64,000 bases of DNA. Origin: Silene noctiflora. Taxonomy: Eukaryota; Streptophyta; Magnoliopsida; Caryophyllales; Caryophyllaceae. Location of the stretch: positions 137,183 to 201,182 of the forward strand of contig VHZZ01000051.1 in assembly GCA_009801015.1 (NCBI GenBank). Direction: 5' to 3'. Each line of letters begins with the position of its first letter. Within the stretch, counting starts at the first letter, position 1. Below the pieces are notes generated by a model. It did no database searches and was not told where the DNA came from. It worked only from the letters and a program-made list of their open reading frames with translations. Of the stretch, positions 13,901 through 24,409 are shown piece by piece. A program made the translations under genes and the position numbers.

Positions 13901-16900
13901 TGCTTTCAACCTTGACAATGTCTGTGAAATTGATTTATCATCTCTAGGCAATGCATTCTCAAGCGATAGCTTCTCAGAGTGGAAGGAATTACTTCTTGAT
14001 GAAGAAAGCACTGAAAGGGTAAGTTTCAGTTTGTAAGCATGGTGGTAGTGTGTAAATATATTTTCACCATTTGTTGAGCAATCTACTTCGATTTGCAGAA
14101 GGAATCTACTGATCAATCTGAAAGCTCTGGACAATGGAACATTGTGCCAGAGTCAGTGATGCACACCATGGTGAATGCACACAATCAGTTGTTTGGGTCA
14201 AGTAATCTCGCTGAACTTGTATGTTTTCAGGAACCTCACCTTAGCATCTTTTTGACGTCGTATTTAGTGAGAGGGGCACTCACTTTCTAATGAGTTTTTG
14301 TTTCATATCAATTCTGTTACTCTTTTCCAAGGGTACTGTTATAACATGCGATACGTAAATGGGCATACCTCTCTCTGTTAAAGCCCATCTCCTTCGGACT
14401 TGAACTCTATTTTTTTTTATTTAATCAGCCATTAGCGGTTTCAGACGATGATTCATTTTAGCCGGCCCAAAATCAACTAGTTTCTTTTTCTTATGTTATT
14501 GTTGGTGGTGAGGGGGGGATATGCATTTCATACATTTTATCTCGTATGCTTCTAGTGGACGGCATGACATTCTATATCAGTATAGGCCCTACTAAATTAG
14601 TTCTTATTCTGCAGCCTGGCATTGTGCACTTTTCTGAAGCTGATAAGATACATTCTTTCATTAAAACATACGCTCTTGGAACTTCTGTTGTCAAAGGTAG
14701 GATTGTTATTTTTAAATCTGCCAAGTCAACATTGTTTCTCAGGATTCATCAAGTAAAATACAGTTTCTTCTTGTTCTCTTTGTTTCCAGATTTGCCTGGA
14801 ATTAATTCGTCCTCCTTGGATGGTCGGCTTGTTGCTGAGCATGTGTTCCGTCTTTGTCTGGAGCACGAGCAAAAGTTTCCAATTCCTGAGAAATTAACTG
14901 GGGTGCGGAATTTTTACAAGGTATTACAGTGACAATGTCCCGTGGAAGACGGTTATAGACTAAGATAATGTAAACCCAAATGTTATTAACGTAAATACTT
15001 GTATAAAATAATTTGGTAGTCAAACTGCCTTACATAAGTATATGGGTAAAATAAACTGCAATTTTACAATAATATGTAAAACTGCCTTATGTAAGTATGT
15101 ACTATGAGGCTATTATCTTGGAGAACAACTCTCACTTTTTTGTGATAATGTTGCTGATAAATTTTCTTCTTCTTCAGGATTCAAATCCTCCTGTCGTAGC
15201 AGGCATGATCCAGTCGCTCCTTGCTCTAAGGGAAGATGTTCTTTCCCTTTTGAAGGTGAGGGATGAAGATCAAGGATTGCAAAAAATCCTAGATATTACA
15301 GAAATGCTCTTGGCTCTTCCCCCAAGTACCTCTGTTGGCCAGGTAAATTTAAACTGCTTATTGGAGATAGATTTTGATATTTCCTATCCATTTTTTGAAT
15401 TTAAATGAAAGCTACTTACAAAGAGCTATCCCTCTATAGGTAAAGATGCACTGAGAATTTCCTCTTGGAATATTTAAAGCTAAAAAAATCTGATATTACA
15501 TTCTTTCTTATATTTGCAATGTCTTCTTTGCCTCTATTTTCAAAAAAAATCACTGACAAGTTTGGAACGGCTCTGTAGCAAAATTTCTAATTTTTTCCAG
15601 TCTTCGCCACTCCCAGTAAATACATCGACTATTAATCGACTATTTTAATTGATTTGTTTTGATAAGTTGGAGATAGACAGGTAGTTACTATGGTAGAGTT
15701 CAACTTCCAGCCAATTGTGTTCTAATGTTGCTTGTACTTATCGTATTTGTTGCCGTACTTAAGGCTCTCTCAGGCCTGCAATTTCTTGTCAGCCGAGTCA
15801 AGTCTCTACAGGAAAATGGAGCCAGGCTTCCTTTAAATGGTGGGCACTTCGATCTTTTGGTCAAGCAAGAGTTCATAATTTTTCTTTTCGCCAACATTTG
15901 AAACAGTGACTTACTCTGTTTCGGTGTATTGTGACAGATAAACTGGAACGTATACTATCTCTGATTTCCTCTTTTCGAACGATGGAGTTCGATACATGGG
16001 AGACGATACTGAATGAAGTACTTGTCCAATTCGAGATGAATGCTGGAAAGGTGATTGTGTGCACTTTATGTTAGTCGAGTTCTTGTCATATCATGTATTT
16101 ATGGTGTTAAACTTTTCTTCACTTTCCTTTTGCAGTTATGGTTTCCTTTGTATTCAGTTCTGCATCGGAAGAATGGTTCTGATATTGCGGAGTACGCTCA
16201 GTCCACCTTGCAAAGGTAGTGTTAATGTAGTTTGAAAATAGAAGTAACTTTATTTCTAGTGAAGTTAGTCACGTGTAATATAATGTGAACTAATTATCTT
16301 TTTGCAGCTTAGAGGAGTTGATTCGGACATCCAGCTTGGGTGAGTTTAGAAGGCGATTACAGCTTATCCTTTCATTTTATGGACAACTTAATGCTGGATT
16401 ATACCTTGGAGCATACACAAGGTACGTGGTTCTCGTAGCTTCTTTTCATTTAAGTGGGATCCGTATTTGAAATTCAAACTTACCGAACTTTTATGCAGTT
16501 GTACGGATAAGGAAAATAGAGATATTCTCTACAACGTGTTCGGCTTTTATGTACAATCGCTACCAACGTGAGTTCATTTTATTGCTGCGATTCTCTTTCC
16601 ACTGTTTCAATCTTTTCTCTTAAAATTTGTTAGTTTTATCGTGGGAAGGAAGGATTAAATGTGGCTTGCTTCTTTGATTTATTTATTCAGTGTCATGAAG
16701 CACATCGAAACCAGCACAAGAAGTATAAAAAAGGAGCTTCACGATCTTGTGAAGCTGTGTCGATGGGAGCGTCCTGAGAAGCACTTTTACTTGGAGAACT
16801 CCAAAAGAAACCGCCAAAAGCTGAAGAGGATTATGCAAAAATACACCGTGCGTAAATCATATTGCATGCAATTTTTTTTTTTTTATGCCAGCAGTGTTAG

Positions 16901-19900
16901 CTAGCTGGCCAAGGGTGGGGGGGCACTGTTCGGAACCTAAACTTATGCATGCTCTAATGAATTATTTTATATTATTTCTTTTCTATTAATTAATAGATTC
17001 TTTCAGTTATCAATCTAATGGGAAGAGATACCCAATGCTAATAGGCTGTTGGTTGTTTCACATGGCATTCAGATAATTTACCTTTAGTCATTTCACCTTT
17101 ATGTATTGTAGGATGTGCTCGAGCAGCCAGTTATGCTCATTTTTACTCAGGAATCTGCTCGAAGAAGTTTGAAATCTTTAAAGATTGGTCACACCACTGT
17201 CAAGAGTGGAGAACTCTCAGCTTTTGACATGTCACAATTTAGTGATGTTGACAGGTGGTTATTAATTATTATCATCTGATGCTTAACACTTCATTTCAGA
17301 ATTGTTGCACGCTTTTTTTTACATGATAAATTGTGTGTAGGGTTCTATGGTATGATGATTGGAAGAACAAGTTTGATAATATTCTGCAGCACCTGCAACT
17401 TGGAAGATTGATTCCTTCATCTAATGGTTTGAAAGGTTATTTATTTACTATTATGCTCATTTACTTGTATACCTGTCACAGAAATTAACATAATTACTAA
17501 TCTCTTACATTTAATATGATTTTTACGGGGTGTTAGGTGGTATTTTAAGTCCTTTTTTTCTCCGTTTCTGGTATAATATAAGGTGCTATAAAATGTGCTC
17601 GTCGTGCCAATTTTACCATTATTCTTAAACCTGACTAATGCTCTTTTTTTTGGTTTTTTTTTTTTTGCAGTGGATAGTATTGCTGAAGGGTGCAACGGTA
17701 TTTTGACGTGTCCAGGCCAGGCTTACGAAGGATATTGGAGTAGCGCATGGTATAGCCTTGAAACGATATGTAGAACTGTGGTGGAAACTGCAGAAATATG
17801 GAAGGAAGAAGGGAAGTTACAAGTGAAAACACGAGCATTCACTGATCTTCTAAAGCTTTTGGAAAGTTCCGGATTGTCAAAACACAAATCGAGTCTTCTA
17901 AAGCTGCTGGAAAGCAGTACATTGTTTAAGTCAAAGCCTGGCATGTTGGATGTAAGGATATTATCACATCAGATTTCTTTTTATGCATCTTTTTTACCCA
18001 TATTCATTTGTTTAGAGAGAAGCTGTCTTACGATGCTTTCTGGATTTGCGATTTGAAATTCAATATTCTACCATTTGAGCTCGTGTTGGACATCATGTTA
18101 GTTGGTTCTAAGACTGCAAATTTGCAGGATCAAAATGAAAGGTGTCAATCAGATAGGTGGTTCTTTCTGCCTGCCTATAATGTGAACCATTTGCTGCTGA
18201 AGCTTGAAAGCTTGTCTTCTCAAGAAACTGATGTTGCTTCCTACCGATCCAAAAGTTCAAATAATACGAGTTTGGTAGAGAGGTGGAGATGCGCTAATCT
18301 TCACTACTTCAAGAGTTTGGCATCTGTAAAGAATCTAGAACAGATATCCCTTAATTTTCACAAGGATTTCAATCCTGATCAGGTAAATGTCACAGAGGAG
18401 CTAAGATGAAGATATCACTATTTACTTTTTAACTTTTCGATTCAGGCTATCTAGTTGTATTAAAATTTGTAGTAAAATATGTAATGAACCAATATTGCTA
18501 GGACGTATCACTTAATACGAAGTGTCTTCTAATCCTTGGTTACAAAGTTTTGTAATTGAGAAATATCTATTTGGTGTCTTGCAGGTTAATCGATCAAGCA
18601 GCTTCCTTGGACACCTAATGATAAATCAAATGGAGCAACGTGCTACTGCTTATGATTTTACCAGGCGTTTGAAAGACTTCAGAGAATTCAGTCACTGTTT
18701 AAAAAAGCTATCTGCCAGTTGTTCACTGACTGAGGGACACGATAATGGAGTTGCTACGTGTTCCAACCAACATGTTCTTCTCCAATGCATGTGGCAGCAA
18801 AAAGTAACCATTTGTTCTCTGAGAATTTGCAGACTGGATCACGTACTATGTGTCGTCAATTCTTTTCTGTTACTTTTTTTATCTTTGTTTTATGATTTTT
18901 TGTCAACCTTTTGCAGGAACTGTTTGACGCCTTGTGTTCAACATTGAATGAAGAATCCTTGATGTTTGAAACAATTCAAAGTACTCATTTGAGTACCTGT
19001 CAAAACATCAAAAATGCAGCAGATGACGTCCTTGCCTTCATTAAAAAAAAGAATCAGTTAGCTGAGGATTCTAAGGTGGGCATGTGATCTTACTGTCAAT
19101 AGCACTCTTCATTCTTCCCTATCTTCCTCCAATCTTTAGAAAGTATTTTGACAAAGCTTTGTCATTTTTCAATATGAATTTTCACAGGCATACTTAGATG
19201 GTGAATTACTTGGTGCTGGTCCATCTATAAAACTTACAGCTCAATTGCGGGCTATTGTGATTACCAAGGAGATGAAGCAATCCATCGCTCAGAATTTTCG
19301 ATTCGTACGAGAGCTTCATGAGGATCTTCTTGCTTTGCGTGAGAAGGGAATGAACAAGAGGGCAGTCGATATTCTGCTTGAGCATCTTCAAGATATATTT
19401 GATAAGGTATATAAACTCCATGTATGTATATATGTAAATATTTATATATTTATTGATTTTATTCCAATGTCGTTGTACCTCCTAACTTTTATTTTTTGTG
19501 TGTATCCCAATTATTGTTGCATTATTCATTTCAATTGGCTACCCCTCCCGCTATAGACATAATATGTTGAGAGAGCTTATTTTATGTCTGAATTGCAGGC
19601 AAAGGACGTTGAAAAGCTGTTCCTTTCTTCTGAGCAGCATGGCAAACAACCATTGTCACCGCAAGGTCTATCTGAAATGGAGGCTGAAATGTATTCCTGT
19701 GTCAATAATACATGCATTTATATCACCAATGCACTTCAAAAAATAGGTTCTTGGAGTAACAGGGGTGATCCTGCCGAAGCGTCTTCAGACAATATCAACT
19801 CAGGGAAACATCTCTTCGATTCGTATGTAGCAGATCTACAACTGGACCTTATAAGCCAGGAACTTGAAACTATAATGACTTCTGCTGTAAGGCTTCATAT

Positions 19901-22900
19901 TTAAGCCTTTTAGTGTAGTTTGATGTAATAGTTCATCTAATTGTGCACTAATCAAATCTTCTTCATCTAGGGCAAACTGGCAAATGTGTATGGCCTATCT
20001 CAGAAAATGGGTCAGCAATTTATTCGTCTTGAAGAACTCTTGAGACTGGCACTGACCTTCTGTGACGGTCTTTTGCATGACTTTTTGGCTGTCCACCAAT
20101 TGGTATGTATACTCCCCACGACTTGTCTAATTGGTGGTATTATGTGATGTATCATAATCCCAACTGATTGAATATGCTGGTCTGAACGTACAGGTATCTT
20201 CTCTGACTCATAACCTTGCCGAGGTATTTGCTTGCTTGTTTTCTGAAGGCTACGGGACACCTACTGAAGACCAAGTTGATGACGCTGGTAATAAAACTGA
20301 AGATGTTAGTGGGACTGGCATGGGAGAAGGTGTTGGAGTGAAAGATGTTAGTGACCAAATAACTGATGAAAATCAGCTATTGGGAACTTCTAAAGAGGTA
20401 TTTATTGCGCCCAAATATGCTTTTTAGAATGACCCGTAATGATAACAAGTATATACCATGGTACATAGAGTTTTTTATTTTTAGTATATTTTTCATCATT
20501 ATATTTTGCTTTGAGAAAAAGAAAAAGTTGGAACTGAAAATTATTCAAGAAAATTGAGTAAGAAAATAAATGTACATCATTATATTTCTCATCACTATAG
20601 TTTTGTATCAATTTTATTTTGAATTAATTAAAAGATTATTGTTTAGAGTTTAGTGAAAATAATATAATAATTTGATGAAAAGATAATAGTTTAATGAAAT
20701 GATTTCTTATTATTAGCTTGCTTATTTAAGTTAATGCACTTAATTGTCATTAGTTTCCTTATTTACCTTTAAGAAAGTACGCATTTTGGAGGGAAAATGT
20801 TTGAGAACACTTATTCTTTTAGTATAGAGAGGGTTGCTACTAGAGTTCAAGAACTGTATTTTATAGATGTGAATATCTGTGCCTCATTTTGTGTGTGCCA
20901 TTCTGATGTACACAGGAAGAAAAGGAGGATGTTTCAGAAGACATCCCGAGCAAGGATGTTAATGGCATTGAAATGGAACATGATATTGATGCTCCCGCAT
21001 TGAGTGTCAGTGAAGATTCTGCTGATGAGAATAATGCAAGTGAGGAAGAAAATGATGAAGTCGATCAAGTGGAAAGTGAGATGGGAGCCACTGGGGAGGA
21101 CGGAAAAATTGCTGATGAAAAGTTATGGGATAAGGAAGAGGATAAGGATCTTGATGCTACCAAAGAGAAATACGAGCCTGGGTCTTCGGTGGAAGACAAG
21201 GATCCTAATAACAGGGAGCTTAGAGCTAAGGATGATTCTGCTGGTACTGATGGACATGCCGAAGGTAATTCTGATGCATCTGGTGGAGAAGAAGATGATG
21301 ATCATGATCATGATGATGGGGGTTCGGACAAAGATGAGATGGGTGACAAGGACGAAACTGAGGGGATGAATATTGATAAGGAGGATATGTATGCTGATCC
21401 CACTGAAATAGACCTCAATGAGCCAAATCAAACTTCAGAGGACCAAAACGATCTGATGGATGTGGATCAGCCTGATCCCGTGGAAGAAAATGAAAACGAA
21501 GGACAAGAAAATGACAGCGACAATAGAGACATGGAGAATGAAACTGTTGTCCCTGAAGATGAAACTCTAGCAGAAGCAGAATCTGATCATTTGAATGATG
21601 AATCCAAGGATAATTCAGAGGAGAATAACGAGGAAATGGGTGGTAATATTGATACACCTTCAACGAACGTGTCTGAGCATCAAAATTCCGACACGACAGC
21701 TGACCACTATCCTAACACACAGTCATCTGTCCAAACGATGTGGCCTACAAGTAGCGATATTCAGAATGACTTCAATTCAGGCGAAGATTCCAGCCAAATA
21801 GACGCTACTTTGGGCAACTCATTGCGGGGAAATCCAACTGATGACCGGCAAAAATCACAACTACCAGAGCCAGATTCCTCCCCTTTCCAGAAAAATCAGC
21901 CAAACCCTTTAAGGGACCTGGGGGATGCGCTCCAAGACTGGAAAGAGAGAGTCAAAGTCTCTTCTGACCTTCCAGAAACAGACAAAGGACCTATTGATGA
22001 AGTGATGGATGAAGCTGCAGATGAATATAGGTATACATCAGAGTCTGACAAGCATACTGATCAGGCATTGGGACCTGCAATGCCTGATCAGATGGAACAT
22101 AACATTAGCAACGACGGGCCTGACAGAGACAGACTTGATGCTGACGAGGATGGTACAGCTGAGGCGTCCAATAGTCAGGATAATGAAACTGAGCAAATCC
22201 AAAACCATTCAATTCCCACTGGTAGGATTGATCAAACTATGACAATTCCTGATGCACATCACGAAGAATTGTCTGTTGATGATAATGAACCTGTCAGTGA
22301 AAATGATGTTCGTCATGGAAATCCTGGGGAGAGTTTAGTTTCACTGCAGAATTTTCATATGAATCGTGATCAAAGTGAGGTAAGTGAATCGGAAGATCTT
22401 GCTGATGAGCTTGTTGAGCAATTCAACGACATGAGAGTGGAAGCTGGTGCACGTTGGAGAAACTACGAACTGCGCACAACGAGGCTGTCTCAGGAATTGG
22501 CTGAGCAGCTGCGTCTCATCATGGAACCCACACTGGCTAGCAAACTTCAAGGGGATTACCGGACCGGCAAGAGGATCAACATGAAGAAAGTAAGCTTTTT
22601 CCTCTTACATTGTACTCCGTACTCCATATTATTTTCCTTAATTTGGTGCTCATTTTTCATCTTACTCATATTTTTGCTCATTGAACAGATTATTGCTTAC
22701 ATTGCTAGTCACTATCGGAAAGATAAGATATGGTTGAGACGTACCAAGCCTAATAAACGTGATTACCAAGTCGTGATTGTGGTGGATGATTCTAGTAGTA
22801 TGTCTGAGAATTGCTGTGGAGATTTCGCCATTGAAGCTCTGGTCACTGTCTGTCGTGCATTGTCTCAGCTGGAAGTGGGGAAGCTTGCTGTTGCAAGCTT

Positions 22901-23830
22901 TGGGAAACAGGGGAATGTCAGGCTACTGCATGACTTTGATCAACCCTTCACAGGAGAGGCGGGGATGCAGGTCAGTACTCTAGTGACCTAGCAACTAATG
23001 AACTTTGATTGAGCTACTTCGTTTGTTTAAGCGTTTTTCTCATTTGACTTTTTGAGGTCAAAGTAGTGACTAACTGTGAATACCGTATTAAATTCTTTGC
23101 AAGATTATAATTTGGTAGTAATACATTTATTGGTGTGTGGCGCAGATGATCTCAAGCCTGACATTTAAACAAGAGAATACAATAAATGAGAAGCCAATGC
23201 TTGATCTCCTCGTGTATTTGAACAACATGCTAGAACAGGCAGCTACAAATGCTAGACCGCCTTCTGGTCAGAACCCGTTACAACAGCTTGTTCTGATCAT
23301 AGCTGATGGCCGCTTCCATGAGAACGAAAAGCTGGAGCGGCGTGTTAGGGACCTCTTGAACAAAAACTGTATGGTGGCGTTTATTGTTCTAGATAGCGCA
23401 GAAAAATCTATTTTGGATTACGAGGTATGTCATAGAAAAAATTGTGGATTTCGAGAAGAGCGTAAAAAAAGCATAAGAACATGGGCAATGCCATTATATT
23501 AGTTTTAAATGAAATAATTATAATTTTTGGTCTATGCTTCATTGCTTATTAGTTCCTTTTTTCATGAAGCGCTACTTCTTCAAGAAGAGCGGAGAACTAG
23601 AGAAGATTGATCTTTACCTCAACTCGTTCCCGTTCCCATACTACATTGTGCTACGGAACATCGAGGCACTCCCAAGAACACTGGCTGATCTCTTGAGACA
23701 GGTATCATTTTCATCAAACTTAATTTCTTGTACTACTTCCCGCTTCCCCCCATCTTTTTTTATTCCCGTTCTGACGACTAAATCATTTCTCCTACAGTGG
23801 TTTGAGCTGGTGCAAAATTCAAGGGACTAA
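798..23830 (+). CDS. MDN1: Midasin (MDN1/REA1), giant AAA+ ATPase of 60S pre-ribosome maturation, 5'-partial
   Basis: Midasin uses ATP to pull assembly factors off nucleolar and nucleoplasmic pre-60S particles through its C-terminal MIDAS domain (family knowledge). About 3,570 codons are visible; Arabidopsis MDN1 has about 5,400 residues, so AAA1-AAA4 lie upstream of the window. Traced exons: 798-948, 1570-1643, 2079-2226, 2388-2485, 2577-2677, 2816-2905, 2979-3044, 3152-3316, 3449-3656, 4052-4938, 5171-5456 then gap then 6093-6655, 7085-7277, 7356-7421, 8818-8889, 8969-9217, 9754-9889, 9966-10051, 10124-10239, 10764-10905, 11002-11091, 11329-11452, 11529-11683, 11784-11897, 12367-12513, 12935-13114, 13205-13390, 13586-13688, 13794-14018, 14099-14218, 14615-14696, 14790-14920, 15178-15342, 15764-15839, 15938-16050, 16136-16215, 16308-16421, 16499-16567, 16691-16847, 17112-17254, 17341-17435, 17671-17951, 18128-18382, 18585-18803, 18917-19075, 19188-19406, 19599-19886, 19971-20102, 20194-20397, 20916-22589, 22689-22970, 23146-23424, about 23570 or 23585-23701, and 23798-23830. 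Identification is very secure; a few exon edges are not. Confidence 0.95.
2388..3656 (+). other. MDN1: MDN1 AAA5 module exons
   Basis: After splicing, these exons encode an AAA+ core. The Walker A motif GSPGVGKTS is rebuilt across the 2486-2576 intron, whose split codon gives RKP-V-LLEG. The Walker B segment VLLDEINLA follows at 2979-3044, then a sensor-1-like CQNPTHQGG segment in 3152-3316 and an arginine-finger-like NRFTK segment at its end. It is called AAA5 because the next module leads directly into the long linker, as the last of six AAA modules does in midasin. The numbering is inferred from this order. Confidence 0.85.
3731..4020 (+). repeat. SINE-like remnants in MDN1 intron
   Basis: At 3731-3798 the intron carries GGTAAGGGCGTAAGGCCGTG, then CCGACCCCCCTTGCCCCGCA and a short TTG run. 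At 3944-4020 it carries GAGGATTCATG, then TTAGCCGACCCCAAATCAAT and ATGGGA. Both resemble 3' parts of plant Au-type SINEs, which end in (TTG)n; the assignment is from recall of such sequences. The second copy abuts the acceptor of exon 4052-4938. Confidence 0.5.
4052..5456 (+). other. MDN1: MDN1 AAA6 module exons, running into the assembly gap
   Basis: The large exon 4052-4938 holds a second P-loop, VGPTASGKTS, at about 4360-4390, followed by an insertion and the degenerate Walker B-like segment WIVLEDANLCNPTVLDR that continues across the intron into 5171. The sensor region FLTVNPSRG follows at about 5284-5310. The usual DE of Walker B is ED here, which is normal for the last AAA module of midasin. 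The exon continues into the N run at 5457, so the module's C-terminal lid is not visible. Confidence 0.85.
5457..6092. other. Assembly gap (636 N) inside MDN1
   Basis: A run of N interrupts the MDN1 coding region just after AAA6. The flanking sequences are both open in the MDN1 frame, and coding resumes with an LQPFCKLFGS segment just after the gap. Up to about 200 codons and perhaps one intron are hidden. The N run itself may not have the true length. Confidence 0.99.
7966..8605. mobile_element. Non-autonomous terminal-inverted-repeat element in MDN1 intron
   Basis: The left end (7966-8009) and the reverse complement of the right end (8562-8605) match over about 43 bases: GCTC(T/G)TTCATGGACA, then about 15 bases with a few differences, then CAATCATGGACAC or its close variant, then TTTTCC. 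The core (8085-8350) is pyrimidine-rich, with many CCACC and CTCC runs and no conserved coding signal. No transposase is present. A target-site duplication could not be fixed, so the superfamily is open. Confidence 0.65.
10935..10979 (+). repeat. (CT)n microsatellite in MDN1 intron
   Basis: An uninterrupted TCTC run of about 44 bases lies between the donor at 10906 and the acceptor at 11001. It sits in the pyrimidine-rich side of a 96-base intron. Confidence 0.95.
14430..14510 (+). repeat. SINE-like remnant in MDN1 intron
   Basis: The segment contains GCGGTTTCAGACGATGATTC followed by ATTTTAGCCGGCCCAAAATC and a GTTATTGTTGG tail. This is the same motif order as the remnant at 3944-4020, with more decay. 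Confidence 0.4.
20916..23830 (+). other. MDN1: MDN1 acidic domain and C-terminal MIDAS (VWA) domain exons
   Basis: The 1.67-kb exon 20916-22589 encodes about 558 residues dominated by Asp, Glu, Asn and Ser, the flexible D/E-rich region of midasin. The following exons carry the VWA fold with the metal-ion-dependent adhesion site motif DDSSSMS at about 22781-22804 (the DxSxS pattern), then an IIADGRFHE segment, the conserved SFPFPYY-IVLRNIEALPRTLADLLRQ block near 23621-23701 and the terminal WFEL segment. In the family this domain binds the MIDO-type partners Rsa4/NLE1 and Ytm1/WDR12/PES-complex factors on the pre-60S. The stop codon is at 23828-23830. Confidence 0.92.
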
Positions 23831-24318
23831 TATTATGATTAATTGCTAAACCTTCGTGGATCTGTCCATCTTTTGGACTACTTGCTTGAACACCGGCGAG
23901 CTTTGGTTCAATGATAACAATTTTGTGGTACGCGTACAATATTCACATGTAACGGGGAATTATAAATCGACAGCAGCCGGCAGGGTGTAGCAAACAATGT
24001 AATCCAAACTGCAGTTTTGTGTTCAGCAATAATATCAAGTTAGCCCTTAATTTTTTTGCTCTATCGTATTTTCCTTCGTGTTTTTTGCTCTATCTGAAGA
24101 AACCGAAACTTACTGACTGATCCGATTCACAGCCATTGACCTGAAAATGACTCGAACCCGAAACGACCTATCGACAGCTCACCCTAACATTACTTGACCT
24201 GTTCAATGTTTATGAAAATTCAAATGATTTCAGCTCATTTCTTCGATGTTTGACCATATTAAAAAAGTCAAATAGTCAACATTTTCCACTATGAAATACT
24301 TCAATTCTTAGCTGTTAC

Positions 24319-24353
<35 letters not shown>

Positions 24354-24409
24354 CAATAAATAGCGTACAAAAACGCATTCTAATAGTACCAGAAATTATA
24401 AACATAGAC
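23831..24409 (+). other. MDN1 3' region and short intergenic spacer
   Basis: Only about 580 bases separate the MDN1 stop from the ankyrin-gene ATG, so the MDN1 3'UTR and the next promoter share this space. A (TTA)n tract of about 33 bases at 24319-24352 lies some 60 bases before the ankyrin start codon. No other gene is seen. Confidence 0.7.
24319..24352 (+). repeat. (TTA)n microsatellite just upstream of the ankyrin gene
   Basis: Eleven near-perfect ATT/TTA units run directly into the leader of the ankyrin gene, so it probably lies in its core promoter or 5'UTR. Length polymorphism is likely. Confidence 0.9.

Larger units (their letters stand above)
6093..20397 (+). other. MDN1: MDN1 helical linker exons
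   Basis: About 36 mostly short exons encode the long alpha-solenoid linker that ties the AAA ring to the MIDAS tail. The predicted peptide is rich in Leu, Glu and Lys, has no enzymatic motif, and is less conserved in the family, so it was recognised by continuity with the flanking domains. Introns are mostly 70-400 bases; the longest (7422-8817) carries a transposon-like inverted-repeat element. One exon (17671-17951) holds an in-frame internal duplication. Confidence 0.85.

Noticed and set aside
21123-21663. Minus-strand frames opposite the MDN1 acidic exon
   Set aside because: Antisense of GAT/GAA-rich codons gives Ile/Phe/His-rich frames with no homology; shadows.
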